Below are positions 8,382-18,513 of a DNA stretch of 64,000 nt, in pieces. Numbering within the stretch: position 1 is the stretch's first letter; the number at the start of each line of letters is the position of its first letter. A program made the position numbers and the translations under genes. The stretch is from Epilithonimonas arachidiradicis (GTDB lineage Bacteria > Bacteroidota > Bacteroidia > Flavobacteriales > Weeksellaceae), in assembly GCF_003610695.1 (NCBI RefSeq), contig NZ_RAQH01000005.1:177600-241599 (forward strand). The letters are read 5' to 3'. Under the pieces are notes generated by a model that worked only from the letters and a program-made list of their open reading frames with translations, searched no databases and was not told the DNA's origin.

Positions 8382-11372
8382 ATGAAAGAAAAAATTCTAC
8401 CTATTAAGCAAGTGCTCAAGTTTTATATGTTTTGTGCAGCAATTTCGATAACTACTCATCTTGATGCGCAAACATTGGCCTTTCCGGAAGCTACCGGTTT
8501 TGGAAGATATACAACAGGCGCAAGAGGGTCTGCCAATCCTGAGATTTACTTAGTAACCAATCTAAATGACAGCGGACCTGGTTCTTTTCGTGATGCTGTT
8601 AGCAAAGAAGGACGATTTGTTATATTCAAAGTTGGAGGTATTATAAACACTCAATCCCAAATCGTAATTGCAAAAAACACGACTATTGCAGGGCAAACGG
8701 CTCCGGGAGAAGGCATTGTCTTATTAGGGGCAAAAGTTACCTTCACCGGTGCTAGTAATACGATTGCCCGTTATGTGCGTATCCGCTACGGAAATACAAC
8801 ACAAGGTCAGGATACATCAGGTCTGTCTAATGGTGCGAATATCATCCTCGATCATATGTCCTTTACTTGGGGGACAGACGAAGTTTTCTCTATAAATTGG
8901 GATAACAAAGGTGAAAGCCCGGATAACATAACGATTCAGAATTCTATTATTGGGCAAGGTTTGCATCGTCATAATCATTCGGCCGGAGGATTGATGCAGC
9001 CTTCTGGCGGGAAAATCAGTTTAATTGGAAACTTGTATATCTGCAACAAAACCCGAAACAACAAAGTAAAAGGAATCAACGAATTCGTCAATAACATTGT
9101 TTACAATTGGGGAAATTATGGCAATACGTACGGTCATACAGAATCGGGCGACGCTTACATTATGGGCGGAGATTCAGCAGGAACTTCGGATGTGAATATC
9201 ATTAATAATTATTTTATTGGCGGACCAAATACAAGCAATACGGTTACAACACCTTTCAACAGAGGAAATGACAATTTTTCTTTGTACGGTTCTGGAAATT
9301 ATTTGGATAATAACAAAGATGGAATCCTGAACGGAACTTTGGTACCTTCGGATTTGACAGGTTTTCCTACTGGTGATATTAATTCCATCAAATCAGAGCC
9401 TTATGATTATCCAATGAAAAATCCAACTTTGACAGCTCAACAGGCCTATGACAAAGCGATTTTAAATGTTGGTGCATCCTATCCTAGACGTGACCAGGTC
9501 GAGAATCTGATGATTTCTGATTTGCAGTCAAAAGGAACAACAGCGACTTATGTTTATGTTCAATCTGACCTTACATCTCAATTTGGTTTTACCAATGGCG
9601 GCGCGGGACATGTTTATGGTGCTCCGGCTCCATTGGATTCGGATAATGACGGGATGCCAGATGTCTGGGAAGATGCAAACGGATTGGATAAATATACGCC
9701 TGATGCATTAAATGTAAGCAATACAAATGCTCCCTATTTAAATATTGAAGTCTATATCAACAGCTTGCCCTCTCAAACTCCGCCGGATTTTATTATTCCA
9801 CCAACAGATGTCAATTTCACGAATGTTGCGACAACAGAAGTTCCGCCAGCAAGTTCTTTCACAGTTAATTGGAGTGACAATTCAACAAACGAAACCAACT
9901 TTATTTTGGAACGTTCGACAGATGGAGCTAATTTTTCAGAAATAGCAACATTGGGAGCCAATATTGTAAGTTATAATGAAACGGGTTTAACTCCCAACAC
10001 TCAATACTATTATAGAGTTAAAGCCATTAACGCCACAGAATCTTCCGTTTATACTTCTGTTGGATCCATTATAACGCCGCCGGTTCCTTCAGCTCCGACT
10101 AAAGCTACAAATCCTAATCCAACAACGGGAAATACCAATGTAGAATTGTCTAACGGAAGCTTGACAGTGAAATGGGCCGGAAGTACAAATACATCAAAAT
10201 ATTCACTTTATTTTGGCACAAATGCTTCAAACCTAAGTAAAATTGCGGATGTTAATTATTCAACTTCGTCATCCTACCAATTGACAGGATTGAGTCCAGC
10301 AACCATTTATTACTGGAGAATCGATGCCTCAAACGAAAAAGGAACTGCCACCGGTGATATTTGGAACTTTTATACATTGACCCCCACTCTCGTTGGACAT
10401 TGGCCTTTCAAAGAAGCGCCTTTTGAAGGAGAAAAAATTGCCGATGTAACCGATTATGAAAATGACGGAATACTGGATATTGCCTATGATAATTCTAATG
10501 TCAGAATCCAAGGAAAGGAAAATTACGCTCTTGATTTAGCGACCTCACCTGGCAATACATATATAGCAAGCGTACCAAATCAAGACCATATCTTCTTTGA
10601 TAAAAACTCCTTCACCGTTTCTTTTTGGATGAAAGCTCCTGCAAGTATGATTCCTTCTTCATCATCTACAAGTCTTTATGTACTTTGTAAAGGCTCATTT
10701 ACGAAAAATACAACGACGGGAGCGACAGGAAAACGTTATAATATAGAGATTAAAGGCGGACAATTACGTTTTGCCATAGATGATGATAAAACCAAAAAAG
10801 AGATCGTCTCTCCTATTGCCAATTATTTTACAGGAGATTGGGTAAATGTTGTAATTATGAGAGACATTGTTGCCCATAAAATGAGAATTTATACCAATGG
10901 TGTTTTGAGTGCAGAAGGCGATGAGACCGCTGTTACCGGAATTGGAGAAGCCAGTGATCTGATCATTGGCAACATTGGTGAACTGGAATTGATGTCAACC
11001 ACAGCTCCGGCGCCCTTCAAAGGTGCATTTGATGAACTAAAGATGTTCAACTATGCATTATCACTTTCCGAAGTACAGGCTTTATACAGCCAGGCAACTT
11101 TAGGTACTGATCAATTCCTTTCTAAAAAAGGGATTATCTATCCAAATCCTGTAAAAGACCAGATCTCAATACAGCTTAGTGATTATAAAAAATCTAATGT
11201 AACTGCAATATTACGGGATATGTCAGGAAAGATTGTTTTCAGTGAAGAGCTAAATTCTAACGAAAAAGGAATTTTCATTTTGAATATTAAGAATAGAAAA
11301 TCATCAGGAACTTACATCTTAAACGTTTCGGGAGAAAACCTGAATAGTAGTTTTAAAGTTATTATAGAGTAA
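8382..11372 (+). CDS. Secreted multidomain pectate-lyase-like protein with T9SS tail
   Basis: This is a 996-residue protein. A signal peptide ends near residue 29 (TTHLDAQ). Residues about 30-460 form a right-handed parallel beta-helix of the polysaccharide-lyase type: FPEATGFGRYTTGARG, FRDAVSKEGRFVIFKVGGII, LDHMSFTWGTDEVFS, QNSIIGQGLHRHNHSAGG. A Ca-binding-like DSDNDGMPDVWE segment follows near 425. Two fibronectin type III modules lie at about 465-565 and 566-665, a LamG-like sandwich at about 670-905, and a type IX secretion tail (YPNPVKDQISIQL) from about 915. It is expected to be exported and attached to or released from the cell surface, where it would cut pectin-like polysaccharide. 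No SusCD partner is nearby; the fructan locus is 27 kb away. Confidence 0.85.
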   Translation: MKEKILPIKQVLKFYMFCAAISITTHLDAQTLAFPEATGFGRYTTGARGSANPEIYLVTNLNDSGPGSFRDAVSKEGRFVIFKVGGIINTQSQIVIAKNTTIAGQTAPGEGIVLLGAKVTFTGASNTIARYVRIRYGNTTQGQDTSGLSNGANIILDHMSFTWGTDEVFSINWDNKGESPDNITIQNSIIGQGLHRHNHSAGGLMQPSGGKISLIGNLYICNKTRNNKVKGINEFVNNIVYNWGNYGNTYGHTESGDAYIMGGDSAGTSDVNIINNYFIGGPNTSNTVTTPFNRGNDNFSLYGSGNYLDNNKDGILNGTLVPSDLTGFPTGDINSIKSEPYDYPMKNPTLTAQQAYDKAILNVGASYPRRDQVENLMISDLQSKGTTATYVYVQSDLTSQFGFTNGGAGHVYGAPAPLDSDNDGMPDVWEDANGLDKYTPDALNVSNTNAPYLNIEVYINSLPSQTPPDFIIPPTDVNFTNVATTEVPPASSFTVNWSDNSTNETNFILERSTDGANFSEIATLGANIVSYNETGLTPNTQYYYRVKAINATESSVYTSVGSIITPPVPSAPTKATNPNPTTGNTNVELSNGSLTVKWAGSTNTSKYSLYFGTNASNLSKIADVNYSTSSSYQLTGLSPATIYYWRIDASNEKGTATGDIWNFYTLTPTLVGHWPFKEAPFEGEKIADVTDYENDGILDIAYDNSNVRIQGKENYALDLATSPGNTYIASVPNQDHIFFDKNSFTVSFWMKAPASMIPSSSSTSLYVLCKGSFTKNTTTGATGKRYNIEIKGGQLRFAIDDDKTKKEIVSPIANYFTGDWVNVVIMRDIVAHKMRIYTNGVLSAEGDETAVTGIGEASDLIIGNIGELELMSTTAPAPFKGAFDELKMFNYALSLSEVQALYSQATLGTDQFLSKKGIIYPNPVKDQISIQLSDYKKSNVTAILRDMSGKIVFSEELNSNEKGIFILNIKNRKSSGTYILNVSGENLNSSFKVIIE

Positions 11373-11727
11373 AATTTCTGACTACAGATCCTGTATCACT
11401 AACTATCAGCATTAAAAAATTAGGCTTGGGTCTTTTTATCTGAGCCTAACTTATTTAATTGAGCCATAACCAACTTTTGTGTACAACGATATAATGGATC
11501 TAATGAGCAAACTCAACAGGCTTTGGAAATTCAAAAATTGCTTTCAGCATTGCTGTTCACTACAATATAAGCATCGAATGCTTTGCCTGATCTGCTTTTC
11601 ATCCCGCGCAATAAGGAGGTTCTCAAGATGCCGCGGATCTGTAATCCGTACCAACCATTCCGTACCAACAACAGTGGTCCATACGAAGCAATGTAACAGA
11701 GATGAAGCTGACTACGCGTAAAGGTTA
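11373..11727. other. Intergenic stretch with a weak hairpin and possible coding remnant
   Basis: TTAGGCT (11420-11426) and AGCCTAA (11443-11449) make a 7-bp hairpin behind the lyase gene, without a good T-run. Further on, the plus-strand frame around 11605-11700 (RNKEVLKMPRICNPYQPF) looks more protein-like than chance but matches nothing I can name. It could be a gene scrap. Confidence 0.35.
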
Positions 11728-12018
11728 TTATAGCTCGGAAGGAATGTTGATATTATGCTTATTCAAATACCCAATAAGCTCTTCATATTTAGTCTTATAA
11801 ACACCATCACCGCACTGGTCGGCAATACTGCAAACTTCAGATGGTTTGATTGATAGGATTGCAGAAATCTTGTTTAATATTTCAAGATTGATCTTAACCT
11901 TGGAATTTTCTATGTCCGAGTAAGCTTTCTGTGAAATTCCCATTTCAAAGGCCATGTATTCCTGGGTCAGATCACGATCTCTTCGTATTTTTCTGATATT
12001 TTTTCCACATAATTCCAT
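11728..12018 (-). CDS. XRE-family HTH regulator
   Basis: The 96-residue product has an N-terminal Cro/CI-type HTH (about residues 6-62) with the classical order IRKIRRDRDLTQEYMAFEMG, ISQKAYSDIENSKVKINLEI. The C-terminal 30 residues form a short helix-forming tail with no effector domain. Such regulators act as repressors on nearby promoters. It is divergent from the cbb3 oxidase genes with about 180 nt between the two start codons, so it is a good candidate to control that locus. This is inference from position only. Confidence 0.85.
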   Translation of the reverse strand: MELCGKNIRKIRRDRDLTQEYMAFEMGISQKAYSDIENSKVKINLEILNKISAILSIKPSEVCSIADQCGDGVYKTKYEELIGYLNKHNINIPSEL

Positions 12019-12195
12019 TGCTCAATGTTTAGTAGTTTTCGGTATATTTTAGAAGGAAATCTATTAGCAGTACACAAAGCTACAAAATACCTTTGTCAAA
12101 ACATAAAAACTGCAATATGATATTTCTAAATGAACGCAAAGGTAATCTGACAGCCATTTTCGGAAATAGAATCAGTTTTTACTCAATCCCTGTAT

Positions 12196-14475
12196 ATGAC
12201 GACAGAAAAATTTTATTATGACAATACTATTGTCAGAGCTTTCCTCTACGCTACTGTTATTTTCGGATTAATTGGTTTTATCCTGGGAATTACAGCGGCT
12301 CTTATGCTTTTCTACCCTGAACTTCCTGAATTTTTGCTGGGAACTGATGATACAACCATTCAGAGTTTAAGAAGCGGCAATATTCAGGGATTGATTAACT
12401 CTCAAGGTGCAATGGGATTTGGAAGAATCAGAATGCTTCATACCAGCGCTGTTATTTTTGCATTTGTGTGTAATTCGTTTTTTTGTGGCGCCTATTACAG
12501 TATGCAGAGACTTTTAAAGACAAGGATGTACAGTGACATCCTTTCCTGGATCCATTTCTGGACATGGCAGCTCATGATTCTTACAGTGGTCATAACCTTC
12601 CTGATGGGCATCAATACTTCTAAAGAATATGCTGAACACGAATGGCCAATTGATATACTTATCACTTTTTCCTGGGTTGTTTTTGGAATTAATATGTTCG
12701 GAACTATTCTTAAAAGAAGAGTAAGGCACCTTTATGTCGCTATTTGGTTTTATATCGGTACCTGGATTGCCGTAGCGATGCTCCATGTCTTTAATAATCT
12801 GGAAATTCCCTTATCATTTACCGGATGGAAATCATATTCGGCTTATGCCGGTGTTAAGGATGCCCTGGTTCAATGGTGGTACGGTCATAATGCGGTGGCA
12901 TTTGTACTGACAACGCCTGTACTGGGTCTGATGTATTACTTTTTGCCCAAAGCTGCAGAACGTCCGGTATTTTCCTACAAATTATCAATTATTCACTTTT
13001 GGTCGCTCATCTTTGTATACTTGTGGGCTGGTCCTCATCATCTTCAATATACTGCGCTGCCCGGCTGGGCGCAGGCTGTCGGTACCGGGTTTTCTATAAT
13101 GTTGATTGCACCCTCTTGGGGAGGAATGCTGAATGGCCTTTTGACTTTAAGAGGTGCTTGGGACAAAGTAAGGGAAAATCCTATCCTTAAGTTTTTTGTG
13201 GTGGCTGTTACCTGTTATGGTATGGCGACCTTTGAAGGGCCGCTCTTGGCAACTAAATCTTTAAACAAGATTGGTCACTATACAGATTGGGTGATTGGTC
13301 ACGTGCATCTTGGTGCTTTAGGATGGAACGGTTTTATGGCATTTGGAGTAGTATATTATCTGGTTCCTGTAATGTGGAAGAGCGAACTATGGTCAAAAAA
13401 ACTAGCCAACTGGCATTTCTGGTTGGGGACACTAGGCATCATATTTTATGCAGTTCCCATGTATATTGCGGGATTTACCCAAGGTCTGATGTGGAAACAA
13501 TTTAATCCTGACGGAACATTGGTCTATAAAAATTGGCTGGATACGGTAACGGCGATTCTGCCCTATTTTAAAATGAGATTTTTAGGAGGCATTCTTTATT
13601 TCGGCGGCGCTGTTTTAATGGTGATTAATATATACAAAACCATCAGTGCCGGATCATTTCATAGGAATGTCGCCGCAGAAGCACCAGCTTTAAGTGCTGT
13701 AAAATCGTCGAGAAAACAGGGAGAAACATTTCATCTGTGGCTGGAAAGGATGCCTCATCTATTGTCTGTGATGGCTTTTATTGCTATTGCTATAGGCGGA
13801 ATTGTTGAAATCGTGCCAACATTGCTGATAAAGTCCAATGTCCCGCAGATATCTGCGGTAAAACCTTATTCACCACTGGAACTGGAAGGTAGGGATCTAT
13901 ATATCAGAGAGGGATGCAATGCTTGCCATTCCCAAATGATCAGGCCTTTCCGGGACGAAGTCATGCGATTTGATGGAAAGAATGGTCAATATTCAAAAGC
14001 AGGCGAATTTACTTATGACAGACCTTTCTTGTGGGGTTCCAAGAGAACCGGGCCTGATCTTCAGCGCGAAGGCATGAAAAATCCGGATTCCTGGCACTTC
14101 AAACATATGTACAATCCACGGATTACTTCGGCAGGGTCTATTATGCCACGTTTTCCCTGGCTGATCAGCAACAGACTGGATCGATCACAGATGACCGCAA
14201 AATTAAAACTAATGAAAAACGCTTTTGATATACCGTACACAAAAGCTGAAATTGATTCTGCCGATCAATGGGCCGATCATCAGTCAGCGGCCATCGTCAA
14301 GCGCATTTTTGATGAAGCATCTGATTTGAAAGATCAGATGGAGCAGGAAAAAAAGGCGAAGGGGACCGAGTTTATACCATTCGAACAACGTGAAATTATA
14401 GCTATGATTGCCTATCTGCAAAGATTGGGAACCGACATCAGAACAACTGATGTTAAGACCGCAAGTATTAAGTAA
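12196..14475 (+). CDS. ccoNO: Fused cbb3-type cytochrome oxidase subunits CcoN-CcoO
   Basis: A 759-residue inner-membrane protein. Residues about 1-470 are the CcoN haem-copper core with some 12 helices. The low-spin and binuclear-site histidines lie in MLHTSAVIFAF, WWYGHNAVAFVLTTP (with the Tyr-His pair region), WAGPHHLQYTALPGW and GHVHLGALGWNGF. After a linker helix, residues about 535-759 are CcoO with one haem c motif CNACH at 575-579 followed by SQMIRPFRDE. The fusion of subunits I and II is normal in Bacteroidota. The complex reduces O2 to water at low oxygen tension and pumps protons. CcoP follows 23 nt later. Confidence 0.95.
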   Translation: MTTEKFYYDNTIVRAFLYATVIFGLIGFILGITAALMLFYPELPEFLLGTDDTTIQSLRSGNIQGLINSQGAMGFGRIRMLHTSAVIFAFVCNSFFCGAYYSMQRLLKTRMYSDILSWIHFWTWQLMILTVVITFLMGINTSKEYAEHEWPIDILITFSWVVFGINMFGTILKRRVRHLYVAIWFYIGTWIAVAMLHVFNNLEIPLSFTGWKSYSAYAGVKDALVQWWYGHNAVAFVLTTPVLGLMYYFLPKAAERPVFSYKLSIIHFWSLIFVYLWAGPHHLQYTALPGWAQAVGTGFSIMLIAPSWGGMLNGLLTLRGAWDKVRENPILKFFVVAVTCYGMATFEGPLLATKSLNKIGHYTDWVIGHVHLGALGWNGFMAFGVVYYLVPVMWKSELWSKKLANWHFWLGTLGIIFYAVPMYIAGFTQGLMWKQFNPDGTLVYKNWLDTVTAILPYFKMRFLGGILYFGGAVLMVINIYKTISAGSFHRNVAAEAPALSAVKSSRKQGETFHLWLERMPHLLSVMAFIAIAIGGIVEIVPTLLIKSNVPQISAVKPYSPLELEGRDLYIREGCNACHSQMIRPFRDEVMRFDGKNGQYSKAGEFTYDRPFLWGSKRTGPDLQREGMKNPDSWHFKHMYNPRITSAGSIMPRFPWLISNRLDRSQMTAKLKLMKNAFDIPYTKAEIDSADQWADHQSAAIVKRIFDEASDLKDQMEQEKKAKGTEFIPFEQREIIAMIAYLQRLGTDIRTTDVKTASIK

Positions 14476-14498
14476 AAACAATTTGAAGCATTACAAAG

Positions 14499-15374
14499 AT
14501 GAAAACCCGAATCCCACTCACCTTATACTTAACCGCTGCAATAGCCGGAACCATAGCCGCCTTTCAGATGTTTGGCGAGACCAGATATTACACGACACTT
14601 TATTTCTGGGGCTTATTGATCATCCAGATCCTCCTTCTTTTAATCAGCCATGCCATCGGTGACCTTGTCGAAAATGCCCGTTTTATCAATTTGTCAGATG
14701 AGGATAAACAGACCTACCTAAAAAGTAAAGGTACACCCTATTGGAAAAGACTATGGGAATCTGCATTTAAAAAACAAACACCTAGCGAGGAAAAAAGTCT
14801 TCTGATCGATCATGGCTTTGATGGTATCACGGAGCTCGATAATGCGCTACCAAAATGGTGGATCGGTCTTTTTTACGTGACAATTATTTACTGTCTGGCT
14901 TATCTGATTGCATTTACATTTACGGATTATGCCCATCCCGACGTTGAGTATCTGGAAGAATCTAGAATTCAAATAGCTTCGATTAAAGAGTATGAAAAAA
15001 CTGCCCCTTCTGTAGATCTGGAAACAGCTGTTTATTCTCAGGATAATATCATCGAGGGGGAACAAATTTTTAAAACCAACTGCATATCTTGCCATTCTGA
15101 TAACGGAAAGGGCGGAATAGGACCTAATTTAACTGATAACAAGTGGATTAATATTAAGCAAAAAACGCTTTTTAGAAATGTGTTTTGGATGCTGGAGAAT
15201 GGTTCTCCGAACAATCCGACCATGAGGCCCTTTATCAAGGACGGGATCATTACAGGAAGAGATGCTGAAAAACTTGCCGCATACATCTACCATATCAATC
15301 AGGAGAAATCAACTATTACTGTAGCTGAGGGAGGCGCTGCACCACAGGGTACTGAAGCAACCTGGGACGAGTAA
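14499..15374 (+). CDS. ccoP: cbb3-type cytochrome oxidase subunit III (CcoP)
   Basis: This 291-residue protein starts with two N-terminal hydrophobic helices (residues about 5-55). A FixP-type segment, LPKWWIGLFYVTIIYCLAYL, follows at about 120-145, and a C-terminal cytochrome c domain with CISCH at 195-199 and GKGGIGPNLTDNKW after it. MRPF near residue 244 may give the axial Met. There is one haem c motif; many proteobacterial CcoP proteins have two. It passes electrons from a soluble or membrane donor to CcoO/CcoN. No ccoQ, ccoS, ccoG or ccoH gene is present on either side, so assembly factors must be encoded elsewhere. Confidence 0.92.
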   Translation: MKTRIPLTLYLTAAIAGTIAAFQMFGETRYYTTLYFWGLLIIQILLLLISHAIGDLVENARFINLSDEDKQTYLKSKGTPYWKRLWESAFKKQTPSEEKSLLIDHGFDGITELDNALPKWWIGLFYVTIIYCLAYLIAFTFTDYAHPDVEYLEESRIQIASIKEYEKTAPSVDLETAVYSQDNIIEGEQIFKTNCISCHSDNGKGGIGPNLTDNKWINIKQKTLFRNVFWMLENGSPNNPTMRPFIKDGIITGRDAEKLAAYIYHINQEKSTITVAEGGAAPQGTEATWDE

Positions 15375-15430
15375 TTGATCAAATTTGTCTTGCTTTTCAT
15401 TAATTAAAATCTACAATATTATCTTCTAAA

Positions 15431-17218
15431 ATGACCAATAAGACCATTCATAATTTTCATATTCCCGTGATGGGACTGGCATACACAATAGATACACCAA
15501 TACGTGTGGCGCATTATGGTATTTCATCAGTGATCTCTATTATTGACGATGACCTCATAGAACGAATGCGGGAGCTTTACAGCAGAAAATTTAATTTTAA
15601 CTATACCGCCATATCGGTCAAAGCCGATGATTACCGATCCAGAAGGATTACCGCGTATCTGGATATGATGGATGAGATCGTCAATCGTAATTTCATTGGT
15701 TTTAAAAAAGAATTATCCACAACCAGAGAGACGCTCCTGAAATTTATTGAAATGCTTCCCAGTCATTCTTTTTTAAGGAAAGAACTAAAGCGGTTTTCTT
15801 CGCTTAAATCAATTGGTTCGGAACTGAAACATTTTTTGGATCAACATTTTTTTCCAGGCTCAATTGATGTCAATATCATGACCAAGGTGGATAAGGAAAA
15901 TTTTAAAAATAAAAAAAAGCTCCCGGTTATTCATAATGATGCCCATGCATCTTTACGCGGCTTTGCAAAAAGCCAACTTTCTTCATCTGTGGTTTTTTCT
16001 GCAGGAATGAATCCAAAACTCTATAGTTATATCGAAGAGTTTGAAGACTTTTATCCGGATGCGAATAGCTACATTAAGAAAAAAATTATTTTAAAAGTCA
16101 GTGATTTCCGCTCTGCAATGATTCAGGGAAACTTTCTGGCAAAAAAAGGATTATGGGTATCCGAATATCGTATAGAATCTGGCTTAAATTGCGGTGGGCA
16201 CGCGTTTGCTACTGAAGGCATTTTATTAGGTACTGTTTTGTCCGAATTTAAACATAGAAGATCTGAATTGCTTGACTCAGCCTATGATTTATTTAAGAAA
16301 GCGCTTCAATCTAAATCCAGACCAATTCCAAAAGATGCCCCCGAACTTAAAATTACAGTTCAGGGCGGTGTCGGAACTTCTGAAGAGCATGAATTTTTAC
16401 TTTCTAATTACCAGCTCAACAGCATTGGATGGGGTTCTCCATTTCTACTGGTGCCAGAGGCAACATCTGTTGATATTGACACCAGAATGCTACTTCAGAA
16501 GTCATCCGGGGATGATTTTTATCTTAGCGACATTTCACCTTTGGGAATTGAATTTAACACCATCAAGGGCACCACGAATGAAGCTATACGTCAATTAAGA
16601 GATGCTAACGGTAGAAGCGGCAGTTCCTGCCCTAAAAAGCTTCTGGCTCTCCATAAAGGATATTCAGCTCAGGGTTTATGTACTGCTTCCAGTAAATACC
16701 AGAAATTAAAACTGAACGAACTTAGTGACCAGAGCTACACTATGACTGATGATAAAGTCGTTAGAAATAGAGAAAAGATTATTCAAAAAGCCTGTTTATG
16801 TGTTGGTCTTGCTAACGCAACCTATCTGGAGCACAATATGGAAATCAAAGGAGAACAGCAGGGCGTGGTTATTTGCCCTGGTCCTAACCTGGCCTACTTT
16901 GACCAGGTGCTCTCCCTTGCTGAAATGGTACAGCATATTTACGGTTACAGAAATGTGATTTCAAAACAAAGATCTCATCTGTTTATTAATGAGCTCAGAA
17001 TGTATATTGATTACTATAAACATAAAGCTCCGGAGAAGAATATCGAGATGAGCTTATCGGACCAAAAGAAATGGCAGAACTTCAAGCAAAACATTTTTAC
17101 GGGAATTGCCTACTATGAAAAATTGTTTAACGGTAAACACCAGACTTTAGATGAAGTCAAAGCAATTAAAAAAGAATTTGAATTCATTTTAACCAGTGAT
17201 AGACTTTGCAAGAGTTAA
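15431..17218 (+). CDS. Large conserved protein of unknown function, possible TIM-barrel redox enzyme
   Basis: The 595-residue product has no signal peptide or membrane helix and is therefore cytosolic. It opens with FHIPVMGLAYTIDTPIRVAH and YGISSVISIIDDDLIERMRE, the look of a first barrel strand in FMN-dependent TIM-barrel enzymes. Later come ESGLNCGGHAFATEGILLG and VQGGVGTSEEHEFLL, then SIGWGSPFLLVPEATSVD, which resemble phosphate/flavin-binding loops of the same fold. Cysteines cluster in the last third (SGSSCPKK, GLCTASSKYQK, KACLCVGLANA, VVICPGPN), as if a metal or Fe-S site were formed. I do not know a named family. It lies 56 nt behind ccoP, on the same strand, and may share the transcript. 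Confidence 0.7.
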   Translation: MTNKTIHNFHIPVMGLAYTIDTPIRVAHYGISSVISIIDDDLIERMRELYSRKFNFNYTAISVKADDYRSRRITAYLDMMDEIVNRNFIGFKKELSTTRETLLKFIEMLPSHSFLRKELKRFSSLKSIGSELKHFLDQHFFPGSIDVNIMTKVDKENFKNKKKLPVIHNDAHASLRGFAKSQLSSSVVFSAGMNPKLYSYIEEFEDFYPDANSYIKKKIILKVSDFRSAMIQGNFLAKKGLWVSEYRIESGLNCGGHAFATEGILLGTVLSEFKHRRSELLDSAYDLFKKALQSKSRPIPKDAPELKITVQGGVGTSEEHEFLLSNYQLNSIGWGSPFLLVPEATSVDIDTRMLLQKSSGDDFYLSDISPLGIEFNTIKGTTNEAIRQLRDANGRSGSSCPKKLLALHKGYSAQGLCTASSKYQKLKLNELSDQSYTMTDDKVVRNREKIIQKACLCVGLANATYLEHNMEIKGEQQGVVICPGPNLAYFDQVLSLAEMVQHIYGYRNVISKQRSHLFINELRMYIDYYKHKAPEKNIEMSLSDQKKWQNFKQNIFTGIAYYEKLFNGKHQTLDEVKAIKKEFEFILTSDRLCKS

Positions 17219-17451
17219 TGAATTTGAAAAGAATTATCATTGAATTTGCTTACAAAATATATTTGAAGCAAGTCTTTAAATAGTTTAAATCATTTGAAGG
17301 CGTATTCAACAATGCTTATAAATGTCTTGATAATGAGCGTTTATTAAATACCTTTTCTTTTATATCGCATGAAGTTTTCTTTATGGTATTTTAAGTTGGA
17401 ATACAGATTGCAGTGGTACGGATTCATACCAAACCACTAAAATATTACATT

Positions 17452-18405
17452 ATGGAAGATAACAAAATGAACAGAAGAGAAGCCATCGATAAATTGGCTC
17501 ACATTATTACATCAGAAGATCATAATCACTTAGAAGATCCTACAACAAAACATCCTAAACCGCCATTTAATAAGCAGTTTCAACCTTTTCCGGGTCTGGC
17601 AGGAAAGATGGAACCCGTGCCGGACCACGGGGAAACGAGTTATGTCGGCTCTGGGAGATTAAAAGGTAGGAAAGCATTGGTGACTGGCGGGGACTCCGGG
17701 ATAGGTAGGGCGGCTGCTATTGCTTTTGCAAGAGAAGGTGCTGATGTGGCGATTAATTATCTTCCGGAAGAAGAGGAAGATGCTAAAGAGGTGATTAAAC
17801 TGATAGAAGACGAAGGAAGGATTGCTGCTGCAATTCCTGGTGATATCAGAGACGAGTCCTTCTGTCAAAAGCTGGTTTCTGAGGCGGTTTCCAGGCTGGG
17901 TGGTATAGACATTCTGGTTAATAATGCAGGCCACCAAAAGAGTAATGAATCCATCCTGGATATTTCGACGGAGGCATTTGACCGGACGATGAAAACTAAC
18001 ATCTATGCGCCCTTCTGGATTATCAAGGCTGCACTCCCCTATTTAAAACCCGGGTCTAGCATCATTGGCTTGTCTTCAGTACAGGCTTACGACCCTTCAG
18101 CAGATTTGTATGATTATGCACAGACTAAAGCGGCAACCACCAGCTATGTGAAATCGTTAGCTAAACAATTGGGTCCTAAAGGCATTCGGGTCAATGGTGT
18201 TGCACCAGGACCAGTTTGGACCGCTTTGGAAGTCAGCGGAGGACAAACGCAGGAAAATCTGGTCAAGTTTGGAGAAGACACGCCTTTGGGAAGACCGGGA
18301 CAGCCTGCTGAATTAGCATCGATATTTGTTCAGCTGGCAGATAACAGCGGCAGTTTCGCGACCGGGCAGATTTATGGTTCTGCAGGTGGCAGCGGCCAGC
18401 CGTAA
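17452..18405 (+). CDS. SDR-family oxidoreductase, general-stress type
   Basis: The ATG at 17452 is preferred to the GTG at 17413, whose first codons do not look like this family. The 317-residue product has a long N-terminal extension (residues about 1-60, HPKPPFNKQFQPFPG type) typical of the stress-induced YghA/GS39 group, then a Rossmann fold with TGGDSGIGRAAA as the dinucleotide motif, NNAG at mid-chain, and the catalytic Ser plus YAQTK (Tyr-x-x-x-Lys). It reduces or oxidises an unknown carbonyl/alcohol with NAD(P)H. It is a single-gene unit followed by two hairpins. Identity as an SDR is certain; the substrate is not. Confidence 0.9.
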   Translation: MEDNKMNRREAIDKLAHIITSEDHNHLEDPTTKHPKPPFNKQFQPFPGLAGKMEPVPDHGETSYVGSGRLKGRKALVTGGDSGIGRAAAIAFAREGADVAINYLPEEEEDAKEVIKLIEDEGRIAAAIPGDIRDESFCQKLVSEAVSRLGGIDILVNNAGHQKSNESILDISTEAFDRTMKTNIYAPFWIIKAALPYLKPGSSIIGLSSVQAYDPSADLYDYAQTKAATTSYVKSLAKQLGPKGIRVNGVAPGPVWTALEVSGGQTQENLVKFGEDTPLGRPGQPAELASIFVQLADNSGSFATGQIYGSAGGSGQP

Positions 18406-18426
18406 ATTAATAATTATCCTTAAAAC

Positions 18427-18451
18427 AGCCATTGATAATGAATGGCTCTTT
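18427..18451 (+). terminator. First terminator hairpin after the SDR gene
   Basis: AGCCATT (18427-18433), 7-nt loop, AATGGCT (18441-18447), then CTTTAATT. Confidence 0.6.
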
Positions 18452-18464
18452 AATTACAAATAAA

Positions 18465-18494
18465 AGCCATCGCAGAAAATTGCGATGGCTCTTT
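18465..18494. terminator. Shared terminator between convergent genes
   Basis: AGCCATCGC (18465-18473) and GCGATGGCT (18482-18490) form a 9-bp stem with AAAA before and CTTT after. It lies between the SDR gene (plus) and the T9SS gene (minus) and can serve both. Confidence 0.7.
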
Positions 18495-18513
18495 AAATTA
18501 AATTAACTTTTGG

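Noticed and set aside
11479..11721. Plus-strand frame of 80 codons behind the lyase gene
   Set aside because: Composition looks non-coding, and no start signal or homologue is known to me.
12070..12195. FNR-type palindrome before the cbb3 genes
   Set aside because: No TTGAT-N4-ATCAA-like site could be found; only a lone TACCTTTG string at 12088-12095 without an upstream partner.
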